DNA of 64,000 nucleotides, from positions 62,001 through 126,000 of the forward strand of contig CAKOIF010000001.1 of NCBI GenBank assembly GCA_934086485.1, in the 5' to 3' direction. The DNA comes from an uncultured Bacilli bacterium. Lineage in GTDB: Bacteria > Bacillota_I > Bacilli_A > RF39 > UBA660. Both the position numbers and the translations under genes were made by a program. Below the pieces are notes generated by a model. It searched no databases, was not told the origin of the DNA, and worked only from the letters and a program-made list of their open reading frames with translations. Shown piece after piece: positions 51,557 through 60,021 of this stretch. Numbering within the stretch: the first letter of the stretch is position 1; every line of letters begins with the position of its first letter.

Positions 51557-51585
51557 TTGAATTTATCCTTTTTTTATGGTACAAT
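51557..51585 (+). promoter_or_regulatory. Promoter of the 1076-residue protein gene
   Basis: TTGAAT at 51557-51562, 17 bases, TACAAT at 51580-51585. Confidence 0.55.
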
Positions 51586-51608
51586 AATTTCACTTTATGG
51601 GGGTAATT

Positions 51609-54600
51609 ATGGATTATCAAAAATTTATGGAACTTGTTCCAAAAGAAACAAAAGATTTTGTATTTACAGTATTAGATCGTCTAAATTTTTATGAGAATGC
51701 TTCTATTTTTGTTAAAATCAAAGGTTTAGATGGTTATTATAAGAAAAACTTCATTACAGGTGATGAAATTAAAATATTATCTATAATGATTAAAATATTA
51801 AATACTACAGTATATAATTCTTATTCAAAAGGATTTTTAACAAGGGACATATATTATCAAAATTTTAATGATATAGGAAATGAACTTGGTAATATAGGCA
51901 TAAGTTCATTTGAAAAAGGTCCCAGTGAGGAAATACTTTATAAGAAATATATTGACTACTTTTCCTTTTTAGACAAAGAAATAGATTATTTAACTCTTTC
52001 ACCATTAAGAATATTTAATAGAGCTTTAACAAAGATTTATAATGAACCAAAAAATATAGAATTGTACTTAATATCATTACAAAAAGCATTAGAAATACTT
52101 CCAAATAATACTAAAATGAATGAAATTGAAAAGAAGTATTTAAGTGAAATCAGAAATGATTTATATGAAAAGGCAAGTATTGATGTTATTAAAGTCGTGG
52201 AAAATGCCTCTATAATATTTCAAAAAGCAAAAGATAACTTTAATGACTATAATGACTTATCAAGTATTACAATTTTAATGTCTATACTTTTAAGTAGTTC
52301 TTGTAAAGAGATTCAAAGTAAACTTTCTTCATATGAATTTGACATTGTAAATAAAGAAAAATACAGTACTTTTATAGAAAATGAAAAAGTAGATTACGAA
52401 ATAGTTAAATATTATTTTGAAAAATATTTAAAATTTAAAAATGTAAATGAATTATTTTTAGCATTATTTGATAGGAAAGTAACTAATTCTGTAGAGGTTG
52501 AAAAAATATTTTTAAGTGCAGGACTTTCTAAAGAAAAAGCAAAAAGTATTTTACTCACTCCCTCAAAAGAGAAAATTATCTCTAACTTTTACTCTGATAT
52601 TCCTCCAAAAGAAAAATGCGATTATCAGTTGATATGCTCTATGTATAATAGCGTTAATACCCAAAATAAAAGAATTTACCCTAATGATAATATGTATTTA
52701 ACTCTTATTATATTTGATTATCAAAATAATGGAAAACTATCAAAATATTTTTTAGAAAATGGAGTTACTCTTGAAATGATTTTATCTAAATATAGTATTA
52801 TATTAAGTGACTCTCAATATATAGACTATCAAACATATTTAAATGAAGTGTTAATAGGCTATAAAGATGCAAAAGATAAATTAAAATTTATGGCAAGTAG
52901 TGATTTTATAGTTAATTTATTTAATGAATTTGCTAAAAATAAAACAAATAATTTAGAAAGTGATATTAATAATTATTATAAACTTATTGCAATAAAAGAA
53001 ACTGAGGAATCTTATGAAAGAATTTATAAAGGTAAAGATAAAATATATATTGATTTTTTAAATACCTCTTATGAAATATATGATAAGTTAAGAAATCTTG
53101 ATGTAGTAAATAGCATTTTATCACAAACTGATTTAAAAGTATTATCAATAATGATTGCAATAAATAGGCTAATAGCTTGTTTCTTAATAAAGGATGGATT
53201 AGATAAAAATGGTCTAAATAAAGTACTAGGAGAAGTTTATAACGTTAAGTTTAGTCTATATGACAGGGTAGATAGCTCATTTGAAATTAATCTTTCTAAT
53301 GGAAAAGTAAGTACAACTTTAATACAAAAAATAAATGTTGGTGATCATCCAGTAGAGGTTGAAAGAGAGTTTGGCTCATATTTAGGTGATGATTTATTAA
53401 ATACTTTATATAAACTTTTTGAGGTAGAAAAAGATAATAGTTTAATTTTGAAAAAACTATTTATGGGTAAAACTATAGATGAAATTAAAAATAGTATTGA
53501 TAATGAAGCAAATAGGTTCTTTAATAAGAAAGAATATGATGAATATCAAAAATTATTATGTATGCCAAATGATAATGCTTGTGATTCTACAAAACAACTC
53601 CTTAATAAACTTTGTATGATAAATTTAACTGATATAAAAGTAAACATTTTATATGAATTTGTAGCTATGAATTTTGATAATAATACACTTGATTTTTATC
53701 AAGATGCTTTAGAAAAATATGGAATTACTAAAGAAAGTTTGAAAGAAAAATTTGGATTTATTAATAGTGAATTTGCTTATAATGAAATTAATTTAGAAAA
53801 CTTTATGTCTTTAGTTAACTATTTTATAGTTGAAAATAATAATCACAAATATAAAAATAATATTCAAAATATATTAATTAGTTTAATTGGAGACGGTTAT
53901 TTTGATGAATTAATTACTAATAAAAAAGCACTTTTATATGAACTTAAAGAAACTAAAAAATATATTCCATCACTTACTGAAACTATTGAAAATTTACAAA
54001 ATAGTGTAGTCGAGGAAGTTAACATTGATAGTTTAAGCGAAATAATGAAGTTTGGCGATGCTTTAACTGGTGAATATGAACTTGTTACAAGTGAAGAAAG
54101 AAAAGCCTTAGAAAGTGATAGTAGTGCATTATCAATTCAAACTATAAATGATTTATTATCAAGAAAAAATAAACCTAAAAAAGGATTTTGGGCATCATTA
54201 TTTGAGCCATATGAAGAAGAAAAAAATATTACTGATGTTCCAACTTTAAAAGAGGCAATCAACAAAAATATTATGATATTATCTAGGGAACTTTTAACAT
54301 TTGATTTGGTAAGAAAATATATATCAGTTTATTTTGCTAAAAATCTAGAATATGTTAATAAATCTAGTGAAGCACTTGCTTTATTAAATGAAAGACTTAG
54401 TAAGTTAAATCCTAAAGATACTTTTGAATATGCTTCCTTTTTAGAGGTAAATTCAATGAAAACAATTATGACAGAAAAAAATAAAAGATTTAATGTTACA
54501 AGCTCGCTTTTAAATCAAGAATTATATAAAATTAATGCCGCAATTGTAAACCATTTTATTACAATAAATGCCTTAGAAATGGCAAGAGATGACTTAATAC

Positions 54601-54839
54601 CTTTAATAGGTAGTGAGGTTATAATTGGTACGGGATTTATATCAAATAATAGTGCTATGCAAATTACAAATGATGTAATTGGTCTTTTTCAAGCAATTCT
54701 TGCACAAAATGTTGAACAAACTAAAATTATGCTTGAAAGGCTTAATAATATGCCAAACATTGATGTTACAAAGTTAAATGCTAATGTAAATGGTTATATT
54801 GAAATGCTTGAGGAAAAAAATAGAAGTTTAGAAATGTAA
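51609..54839 (+). CDS. Large helical protein, 1076 aa, unknown (TelA-like C-terminus possible)
   Basis: From ATG 51609 (GGGGG upstream) it is 1076 residues long with no signal peptide and no clear membrane segment. The sequence is nearly all helical, rich in Lys, Asn, Glu and Leu. The C-terminal third, beginning near KKGFWASLFEPYEEE (about 863), has the length and rhythm of TelA/KlaA toxic-anion-resistance proteins (long helices, QITNDVIGLFQAI, MLERLNNMPN). LemA and DUF2207 genes follow. A structural or scaffolding job is possible. The last 9 residues and its terminator are duplicated 770 bases downstream. Function unknown. Confidence 0.55.
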   Translation: MDYQKFMELVPKETKDFVFTVLDRLNFYENASIFVKIKGLDGYYKKNFITGDEIKILSIMIKILNTTVYNSYSKGFLTRDIYYQNFNDIGNELGNIGISSFEKGPSEEILYKKYIDYFSFLDKEIDYLTLSPLRIFNRALTKIYNEPKNIELYLISLQKALEILPNNTKMNEIEKKYLSEIRNDLYEKASIDVIKVVENASIIFQKAKDNFNDYNDLSSITILMSILLSSSCKEIQSKLSSYEFDIVNKEKYSTFIENEKVDYEIVKYYFEKYLKFKNVNELFLALFDRKVTNSVEVEKIFLSAGLSKEKAKSILLTPSKEKIISNFYSDIPPKEKCDYQLICSMYNSVNTQNKRIYPNDNMYLTLIIFDYQNNGKLSKYFLENGVTLEMILSKYSIILSDSQYIDYQTYLNEVLIGYKDAKDKLKFMASSDFIVNLFNEFAKNKTNNLESDINNYYKLIAIKETEESYERIYKGKDKIYIDFLNTSYEIYDKLRNLDVVNSILSQTDLKVLSIMIAINRLIACFLIKDGLDKNGLNKVLGEVYNVKFSLYDRVDSSFEINLSNGKVSTTLIQKINVGDHPVEVEREFGSYLGDDLLNTLYKLFEVEKDNSLILKKLFMGKTIDEIKNSIDNEANRFFNKKEYDEYQKLLCMPNDNACDSTKQLLNKLCMINLTDIKVNILYEFVAMNFDNNTLDFYQDALEKYGITKESLKEKFGFINSEFAYNEINLENFMSLVNYFIVENNNHKYKNNIQNILISLIGDGYFDELITNKKALLYELKETKKYIPSLTETIENLQNSVVEEVNIDSLSEIMKFGDALTGEYELVTSEERKALESDSSALSIQTINDLLSRKNKPKKGFWASLFEPYEEEKNITDVPTLKEAINKNIMILSRELLTFDLVRKYISVYFAKNLEYVNKSSEALALLNERLSKLNPKDTFEYASFLEVNSMKTIMTEKNKRFNVTSSLLNQELYKINAAIVNHFITINALEMARDDLIPLIGSEVIIGTGFISNNSAMQITNDVIGLFQAILAQNVEQTKIMLERLNNMPNIDVTKLNANVNGYIEMLEEKNRSLEM

Positions 54840-54854
54840 AGTCTAAACTTTTTT
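54814..54854 (+). repeat. 41-base direct repeat, copy 1 (includes terminator 54824-54854)
   Basis: Bases 54814-54854 are identical to 55584-55624. The copy contains the last codons of the 1076-residue protein and a hairpin terminator (AAGTTTAGA / TCTAAACTT, T6). The two copies flank the gene at 54919. Confidence 0.8.
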
Positions 54855-54918
54855 AATTTATAAGTTTAAATTTATAATGATTTATGTTATACTACTTGTA
54901 GTTATTCAGGAGGTTATA

Positions 54919-55593
54919 ATGAACGAATTTTATTCAAAAATAGAAGATTGTTATCTATTAGCAGGAAAATTAAAAAAAGAGTTAGAAAGCAAAATTGAAT
55001 TTTGGGGTTCTACATATCAAGAAGTTCCTAGTGGAAAGTATTTATCTTCTTATAGAAGAAACAATGGAGAATATATGTTTAATGGACAATACATTCCTTT
55101 TTATTTTAAATTTTCAGAGAATGAATTTTTAAGAATAGGCGTAGGCTCTAACTATCGTGGTAGTTCAATTGGAGAGAAAATGGCTGCATTAAGTGACTTT
55201 TATTCAATATTAAGTAAAGAATATGGAGATCCAACTGTATTTTATACTATTAAAGGTGATGATAAAGAGTTCTTAACTTTACAGTGGGCATTTATTAATA
55301 AAGAAGAAGAGATAGTAAAATTTCAAAATGGAACATATTTTGATGATGCTGAGATTGATAAATTAATTGTGATAGGTAAAAATAAAGAAAATATTGAAAG
55401 TTACAGTTTCAATGACACAACTAGAAACTTTATTTCTAGGCAAATTGGTTTACCATTTGAATTAATATATTTAATAGATGAAGATATTGAAAATTTTGTT
55501 AAACATAAAACAGGTAAAGAAATTACAATTCCTCAAAATGCAAAAATAGACTGTGTTCCCGTTACATCATTAGAAAGAACATTAAAAAAATAG
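54919..55593 (+). CDS. Hypothetical protein, 224 aa, in a repeat-flanked segment
   Basis: From ATG 54919 (CAGGAGG upstream) it is a soluble alpha/beta protein with many aromatic residues (EFWGSTYQEVPSGKYLSSYRR, QYIPFYFKF). I do not recognise a family. Its stop codon TAG is supplied by the second copy of the 41-base repeat, so its original 3' end may be missing. The segment looks inserted between the 1076-residue gene and lemA. Confidence 0.55.
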   Translation: MNEFYSKIEDCYLLAGKLKKELESKIEFWGSTYQEVPSGKYLSSYRRNNGEYMFNGQYIPFYFKFSENEFLRIGVGSNYRGSSIGEKMAALSDFYSILSKEYGDPTVFYTIKGDDKEFLTLQWAFINKEEEIVKFQNGTYFDDAEIDKLIVIGKNKENIESYSFNDTTRNFISRQIGLPFELIYLIDEDIENFVKHKTGKEITIPQNAKIDCVPVTSLERTLKK

Positions 55594-55624
55594 AAGTTTA
55601 GAAATGTAAAGTCTAAACTTTTTT
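55584..55624 (+). repeat. 41-base direct repeat, copy 2 (includes terminator)
   Basis: It is identical to 54814-54854. Here the same bases donate the stop of the inserted gene and the hairpin terminator (AAGTTTAGA / TCTAAACTT) followed by T7. Confidence 0.8.
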
Positions 55625-55634
55625 TAATATTTAA

Positions 55635-55663
55635 TTGAAAAAATGTATAAAATATAATATACT
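55635..55663 (+). promoter_or_regulatory. Promoter of lemA
   Basis: TTGAAA at 55635-55640, 17 bases, TATACT at 55658-55663. Confidence 0.6.
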
Positions 55664-55684
55664 TAATTTAGATAGGAGGACAAA

Positions 55685-56239
55685 ATGAATATAGCGTTAA
55701 TTGTTATTATAGTTTTAGTTGTAATAATTGCTTTATATGTAATTAATACAAGAAATGCATTAGTAGTTTTAAGAAACAAAGTTAAAGACCAATTAAGCCA
55801 AATTGATGTTCAACTTAAAAGAAGATTTGATTTAATACCTAATTTAGTTGAAACTGTTAAAGGTTATGCTAAACATGAAAAATCTACTTTAGAGGATGTT
55901 GTTAAAGCCAGAAATACTTATTTATCTGCTTCAACACCTGAAGACCAATTAAAAGCAGATGGTGAGCTTACTAAAGCAGTTAATAAACTTTTTGCTTTAG
56001 CGGAAAGTTATCCTGATTTAAAAGCAAATGAAAGCTTTTTATCACTTCAGAAAGAACTTACTACATGTGAAGAAAAAATTACTTATGCTAGACAATTTTA
56101 TAATGACTCAGTACTTTCTTACAATAACAAGATTGAACTTTTTCCTAGTAGTATAATTGCTAGTATGTTCCATTTTGAAAAAGAGAAATTCTTTGAGGCA
56201 AGTGTTGAAGAAAGAAAAAATGTACAAGTAAAATTCTAG
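55685..56239 (+). CDS. lemA: LemA family protein
   Basis: 184 residues: an N-terminal membrane anchor (about 3-20), then the LemA helical bundle with VKDQLSQIDVQLKRRFDLIPNLVETVKGYAKHEKSTLE, YPDLKANESFLSLQKELTTCEEKI (in parts) and FPSSIIASMFHF. It starts after TAGGAGG. LemA proteins are membrane helices of unknown biochemical role, often next to genes like the DUF2207 gene that follows. A short hairpin follows its stop. Confidence 0.92.
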   Translation: MNIALIVIIVLVVIIALYVINTRNALVVLRNKVKDQLSQIDVQLKRRFDLIPNLVETVKGYAKHEKSTLEDVVKARNTYLSASTPEDQLKADGELTKAVNKLFALAESYPDLKANESFLSLQKELTTCEEKITYARQFYNDSVLSYNNKIELFPSSIIASMFHFEKEKFFEASVEERKNVQVKF

Positions 56240-56260
56240 GCATTGCAAAATGCCTTTTTT
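56239..56260 (+). terminator. Hairpin between lemA and the DUF2207 gene
   Basis: GGCATT pairs with AATGCC around a GCAA loop, followed by T6. It may reduce expression of the downstream gene. Confidence 0.65.
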
Positions 56261-56273
56261 AATAGGAAGGTTT

Positions 56274-57986
56274 ATGAGAAAAAGAAATTTATTATTATTT
56301 ATTATTTTAATGTTATTTCCAGTTTTAGTATTTGCTAAAAATGATATTTATTCAAAAAATGCTGATATTTATATTAATAAAGATGGTAGTGCAAATGTTA
56401 CTGAAACTTGGGATGTAAAAGGACAAGATGGAACAGAGTGGTATATTCCCCTTACTAATCTTGGTCAAAGTGAAATTTTAAACTACAATGTTTCAATGGA
56501 TGGTAAAGAATTAAAATTTAAAAGTTGGAACATTAATGAAAGTATAAGTCAAAAAGCCGGTTATTATGGAATAAATTATGTAAATAATGGTATGGAGTTA
56601 TGCTTTGGTAAAACAGATTATAAAAGACATACTTTTGTAGTTAAATATACTATTACTAATTTTGTATTTACCACAAGTGATGCGGATGTTATATCTTGGC
56701 GTATATTTGAATATCAAAATAGTTCAACAAATTGGGAAAACTTTACAGTTAATATAAAAAGCTTTTATTCATTTCCTGATACTTTAGATGTATGGGGATA
56801 TGGATACAAAGGTTATGCTTATGTAAAAGATGGAATGATTCAAATGTCTAATGAAGGAGATATGGGTACAAACTATGTTGTACTTCAGGCAAAATTTCCA
56901 AAAGGTACTTTTGAAAACCTAGTTACATATTCTGAGTTTGAAACTTTTGATGATGTAAAAGATATGAATGATGAAGAAAAATTTGACTATGATTATGATT
57001 TAGATAATGAGTATTCAAATTTAAGTACATTAGGAAAAATATGGTATATTATAAAAAATATTATTTCTACAGTATTTCCATTTGCATTATTTGTTTGGAT
57101 TGCTGTAATGTGTACTAAACCTGAATTTGGTTACAAAGATAATAAAAAAATTGATAAGAATAATACACCAATGTTTAGAGATATTCCTTGCAATAAAGAT
57201 ATTTATTATGCAAATACACTTATTTATTTAAATAAATTTGGCTATAAGGAAGGAAATATAATTGGGGCAATTATTCTTAAATGGATTAAAGAAGATAAAG
57301 TTAGATATATTAAACGTAATGATGGTACTAGAAAAGAAGAAAGTGTATTAGATTTAACTAGTAAGCCTGAATTTACTGAAAAAGTTGAACAAGAATTATT
57401 TGATATTATGTATAAAGCTTCAGGTGATGGATATCTTGAAAGTAAAGAACTTGAAAAATATTGTAGAAATCATTATTCAAAGTTCTTTAGTATATTTACA
57501 AGACAAGTTAATGAGAAAATTAAATCTTTAGAAACTGAAGGTAAAATTTATAAAAAGATTAATAAAAAAGACACTAAAGCAAAGAAGATTATGGATGAAT
57601 CAATTTATGAAGATAGTCAAAGACTATTTGGTTTAAAACTATTCTTTAATGAATTTGCTAAAATGGATACAAAAGAAACTTTAGAGGTTAAAATTTGGGA
57701 TGAATATCTAATGTTTGCTTATCTATTTGGTATGGCCGATAAAGTATCTAAACAACTTAAAAATTTATATCCAGAATATATTGAACAAGAACTTGAAAGA
57801 AATAATTTAGATTTAAACACTTTAGTTTTAATCAATAATATGACAACTCGCTCAGTAAATGCTGCGAGTGCCGCAAGAAGTGCTGCTCAAAGTTATTCAT
57901 CTGGTGGCGGTGGATTTTCCTCAGGAGGCGGAGGAGGAGGCTCCTTTGGTGGAGGCGGTTCTTCCGGAGGTGGAGGAAGTAGATAA
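56274..57986 (+). CDS. DUF2207 membrane protein with glycine-rich tail
   Basis: 570 residues from ATG 56274 (AGGAAGG upstream). A signal peptide (about 1-21), an extracellular beta-rich domain with NADIYINKDGSANVTETW, one or two membrane helices (about 260-285), a cytoplasmic part and a C-terminal run of Gly/Ser (SGGGGFSSGG and similar) typical of DUF2207. The family is often encoded with LemA. The tail is likely flexible and exposed. The exact function is unknown. Confidence 0.85.
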   Translation: MRKRNLLLFIILMLFPVLVFAKNDIYSKNADIYINKDGSANVTETWDVKGQDGTEWYIPLTNLGQSEILNYNVSMDGKELKFKSWNINESISQKAGYYGINYVNNGMELCFGKTDYKRHTFVVKYTITNFVFTTSDADVISWRIFEYQNSSTNWENFTVNIKSFYSFPDTLDVWGYGYKGYAYVKDGMIQMSNEGDMGTNYVVLQAKFPKGTFENLVTYSEFETFDDVKDMNDEEKFDYDYDLDNEYSNLSTLGKIWYIIKNIISTVFPFALFVWIAVMCTKPEFGYKDNKKIDKNNTPMFRDIPCNKDIYYANTLIYLNKFGYKEGNIIGAIILKWIKEDKVRYIKRNDGTRKEESVLDLTSKPEFTEKVEQELFDIMYKASGDGYLESKELEKYCRNHYSKFFSIFTRQVNEKIKSLETEGKIYKKINKKDTKAKKIMDESIYEDSQRLFGLKLFFNEFAKMDTKETLEVKIWDEYLMFAYLFGMADKVSKQLKNLYPEYIEQELERNNLDLNTLVLINNMTTRSVNAASAARSAAQSYSSGGGGFSSGGGGGGSFGGGGSSGGGGSR

Positions 57987-58000
57987 TACTTTTTCAATGA

Positions 58001-58025
58001 AAATGCAAGAAATTGCATTTTTTTT
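58001..58025 (+). terminator. Terminator after the DUF2207 gene
   Basis: AAATGCAA pairs with TTGCATTT, followed by T-rich sequence. Confidence 0.7.
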
Positions 58026-58087
58026 ATTTATTTTTTTTTAAAATGTGGTATACTTAATTTATGCGAGTTATTAAATTATAATTCAAT

Positions 58088-58163
58088 GGGCTGTTAGCTC
58101 AGTTGGTAGAGCAACTGACTCTTAATCAGTGGGTCTAGGGTTCGAATCCCTAACAGCCCACCA
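58088..58163 (+). tRNA. tRNA-Lys (CTT)
   Basis: Acceptor GGGCTGTT pairs with AACAGCCC, discriminator A and encoded CCA. The anticodon arm CTGACTCTTAATCAG gives anticodon CTT. The T arm contains GGTTCGAATCC. Confidence 0.92.
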
Positions 58164-58235
58164 TTGAAAAAATAAAGTCTAACAATATTTTGAATTTGCT
58201 AGATTTTTTTTGTTTTAAAATAAAAAAAACTGATA

Positions 58236-58874
58236 TTAACTATCAGATTTAGCATCTAAAAAGTAAATAGGTCTTCCTTCTTTTTGATATTGTTTTTCAT
58301 AATTTGTCATTATATTTAGAATATTTCTTTCATCTTTATGTAAGTCAAGAGAAACAGTATTAAAAATATACCAATAATTAGATAAACTTTCAAGAGAATA
58401 AGCAAAGAAACCTTTGTTATCAGTTTTTAAAATAATATGTTTGTGTTTAGTAAAAATTTTATCATATATTCTTAAATAACTTTCATGAGTAAATCTTCTT
58501 TTTTCATCTTGTTTTTTTGGCCAAGGATCACAAAATGTTAAATATATTGTATCAATTTCTCTTTGGAAAATATTACCAATTTCTTTAGCATCAATATTGA
58601 TTAATTTAAGATTATTTAAATTTAAATTTGATAATCTATTTACAGCCATAACCATCTGTGAATCTACAATTTCAAGACCAATATAATTAATATTTGGATG
58701 AGCTTTAGCCATATCAATAATAAAATCTCCACGTCCCATACCAAGTTCTAAACAAATAGGATTACTATTATTAAATAATTCATGCCATCTTTTTTGATAT
58801 TCATATGGATTTTTAACTAAATATTTACTAGAACCAACGATTAAATCTGCGTTTTTAATTTTTTTATATTGCAT
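58236..58874 (-). CDS. trmB: tRNA (guanine-N7)-methyltransferase TrmB
   Basis: 212 residues with the TrmB pattern: ICLELGMGRGDFI (SAM motif), NYIGLEIV, FCDPWPKKQDEKRRF (the catalytic DPWPKKRH-like segment) and KTDNKGFF. It methylates guanine 46 in tRNA. It is the minus-strand neighbour of tRNA-Lys, and its ATG follows AGGAAG. Confidence 0.94.
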   Translation of the reverse strand: MQYKKIKNADLIVGSSKYLVKNPYEYQKRWHELFNNSNPICLELGMGRGDFIIDMAKAHPNINYIGLEIVDSQMVMAVNRLSNLNLNNLKLINIDAKEIGNIFQREIDTIYLTFCDPWPKKQDEKRRFTHESYLRIYDKIFTKHKHIILKTDNKGFFAYSLESLSNYWYIFNTVSLDLHKDERNILNIMTNYEKQYQKEGRPIYFLDAKSDS

Positions 58875-58976
58875 TTCTTCACTTCCTAAAATAATTATAA
58901 TAAAAAAAGGCTAAATTAGCAAGTTTTTAGTTGCTTGGTTTCTATTTATATGATAAATTATTTTTGAGGTCATATT

Positions 58977-59441
58977 ATGTATTATTTAGCATATGGAAGT
59001 AATTTAAATTTAAAAGAAATGAAGTCAAGATGCCCATTTTACAAAGTAATTGGTAGAATGTTTTTATATAATTATACGTTGTCTTTTAAAGGTGAAGAAA
59101 CAGGATTTTTAACTATAGAACCAAAAGAGGGTAGTGTAGTACCAATTGGTATTTTTAAAGTAAATAAATTGTTTATTAAAAATCTTGATATGTATGAAGA
59201 TTATCCACATTTATATAATAAAAAGGAAATTGAATTTGAATTATATGGCAAAGTAGTTAAAGGATTAATCTATATAATGAATGATGATTTTGATTATGCA
59301 ATTCCTAATGATTATTATTTTAATTGTTGTAAAGTAGGGTATAATGACTTCAATTTTGATAATTCTTATTTAAAAGAAGCTCTAGATTATACCTCAAATA
59401 AGATAAAAACTAAGGAAATAACGAGAAATTTGTATTTATAA
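58977..59441 (+). CDS. Gamma-glutamylcyclotransferase-like (AIG2/GGCT) protein
   Basis: 154 residues that begin YYLAYGSNLN, the substrate-loop signature of the GGCT fold, followed by CPFYKVIGRMFLYNYTLSFKGEE and a strand with a catalytic Glu near LDMYEDYPHLYNKKEIEF. Such enzymes release pyroglutamate from gamma-glutamyl amines, and family members are often found near amidoligases in other genomes. Two amidoligase-like genes occur elsewhere in this window, though not adjacent. Ribosome site GAGGT. Confidence 0.8.
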   Translation: MYYLAYGSNLNLKEMKSRCPFYKVIGRMFLYNYTLSFKGEETGFLTIEPKEGSVVPIGIFKVNKLFIKNLDMYEDYPHLYNKKEIEFELYGKVVKGLIYIMNDDFDYAIPNDYYFNCCKVGYNDFNFDNSYLKEALDYTSNKIKTKEITRNLYL

Positions 59442-59462
59442 CAAATTTTTAATAAAAAATAG

Positions 59463-59491
59463 TTGCATTTATTAAAAAAATAAGGTACAAT
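59463..59491 (+). promoter_or_regulatory. Promoter of the tRNA-Ile / tRNA-Glu genes
   Basis: TTGCAT at 59463-59468, 17 bases, TACAAT at 59486-59491. Confidence 0.6.
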
Positions 59492-59512
59492 TAATAAGTA
59501 CGAAAAAGAAGT

Positions 59513-59589
<77 letters not shown>

Positions 59590-59595
59590 TTTTTT

Positions 59596-59672
59596 GGCCC
59601 GTTGGTGAAGCGGCTTAACACACTGCCCTTTCACGGCAGCATTCATGGGTTCGAATCCCGTACGGGTCACCA
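59596..59672 (+). tRNA. tRNA-Glu (TTC)
   Basis: The acceptor GGCCCGT / ACGGGTC, anticodon arm CTGCCCTTTCACGGCAG (anticodon TTC), GGTTCGAATCC and CCA are present. It follows tRNA-Ile by six bases, in one transcript. Confidence 0.9.
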
Positions 59673-59683
59673 AATAGTACATT

Positions 59684-59709
59684 AAAGTCCGATTATTTGG
59701 GCTTTTTTT
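59684..59709 (+). terminator. Terminator of the tRNA-Ile/Glu transcript
   Basis: AAAGTCC pairs with GGGCTTT (one G-U) around an 8-base loop, followed by T. Confidence 0.65.
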
Positions 59710-59715
59710 ATGCTA

Positions 59716-59782
59716 AAAATTACCACGTTTTATATATTTTCCATATTTTCTACATAGTTCGCGGTAAAACGGCGGTAATTTT
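59716..59782. repeat. Imperfect inverted repeat between tRNA genes
   Basis: AAAATTACCACGTTTTA at 59716-59732 faces TAAAACGGCGGTAATTTT at 59765-59782, about 32 bases apart, ending in a T-run. It could be a large hairpin or the remains of an attachment site next to the tRNA genes. Confidence 0.45.
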
Positions 59783-59843
59783 TTTGTGTTAAGCCTTAGA
59801 CTTGACCCTTAATACCTCATGCTTATCATTGTACTTTGTCGCA

Positions 59844-59869
59844 TAAAAAAATCTAGGATATCCTAGATT
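59844..59869 (-). terminator. Terminator of tRNA-Ser
   Basis: A 20-base perfect palindrome (AATCTAGGATATCCTAGATT, 59850-59869) followed on the minus strand by six T. Confidence 0.75.
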
Positions 59870-59882
59870 AATTTTTATATAA

Positions 59883-59973
59883 TGGCGGAGCAGGAGAGAT
59901 TTGAACTCTCGCGCCAGTTACCCGACCTACACCCTTAGCAGGGGCGCCTCTTCAGCCTCTTGAGTACTACTCC
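59883..59973 (-). tRNA. tRNA-Ser (GCT)
   Basis: On the minus strand the acceptor GGAGTAG pairs with CTGCTCC (one G-U). A long variable arm typical of tRNA-Ser follows the anticodon arm CCCTGCTAAGGG with anticodon GCT. Discriminator G and encoded CCA are present. Confidence 0.9.
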
Positions 59974-60021
59974 AAACCAAGTTACTTATACATTTTACTA
60001 TATAAATAACCACTTTGTCAA

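Noticed and set aside
57859..58041. Alternative frame over the glycine-rich tail of the DUF2207 gene
   Set aside because: It is a by-product of the GGN repeats in another frame and has no ribosome site.
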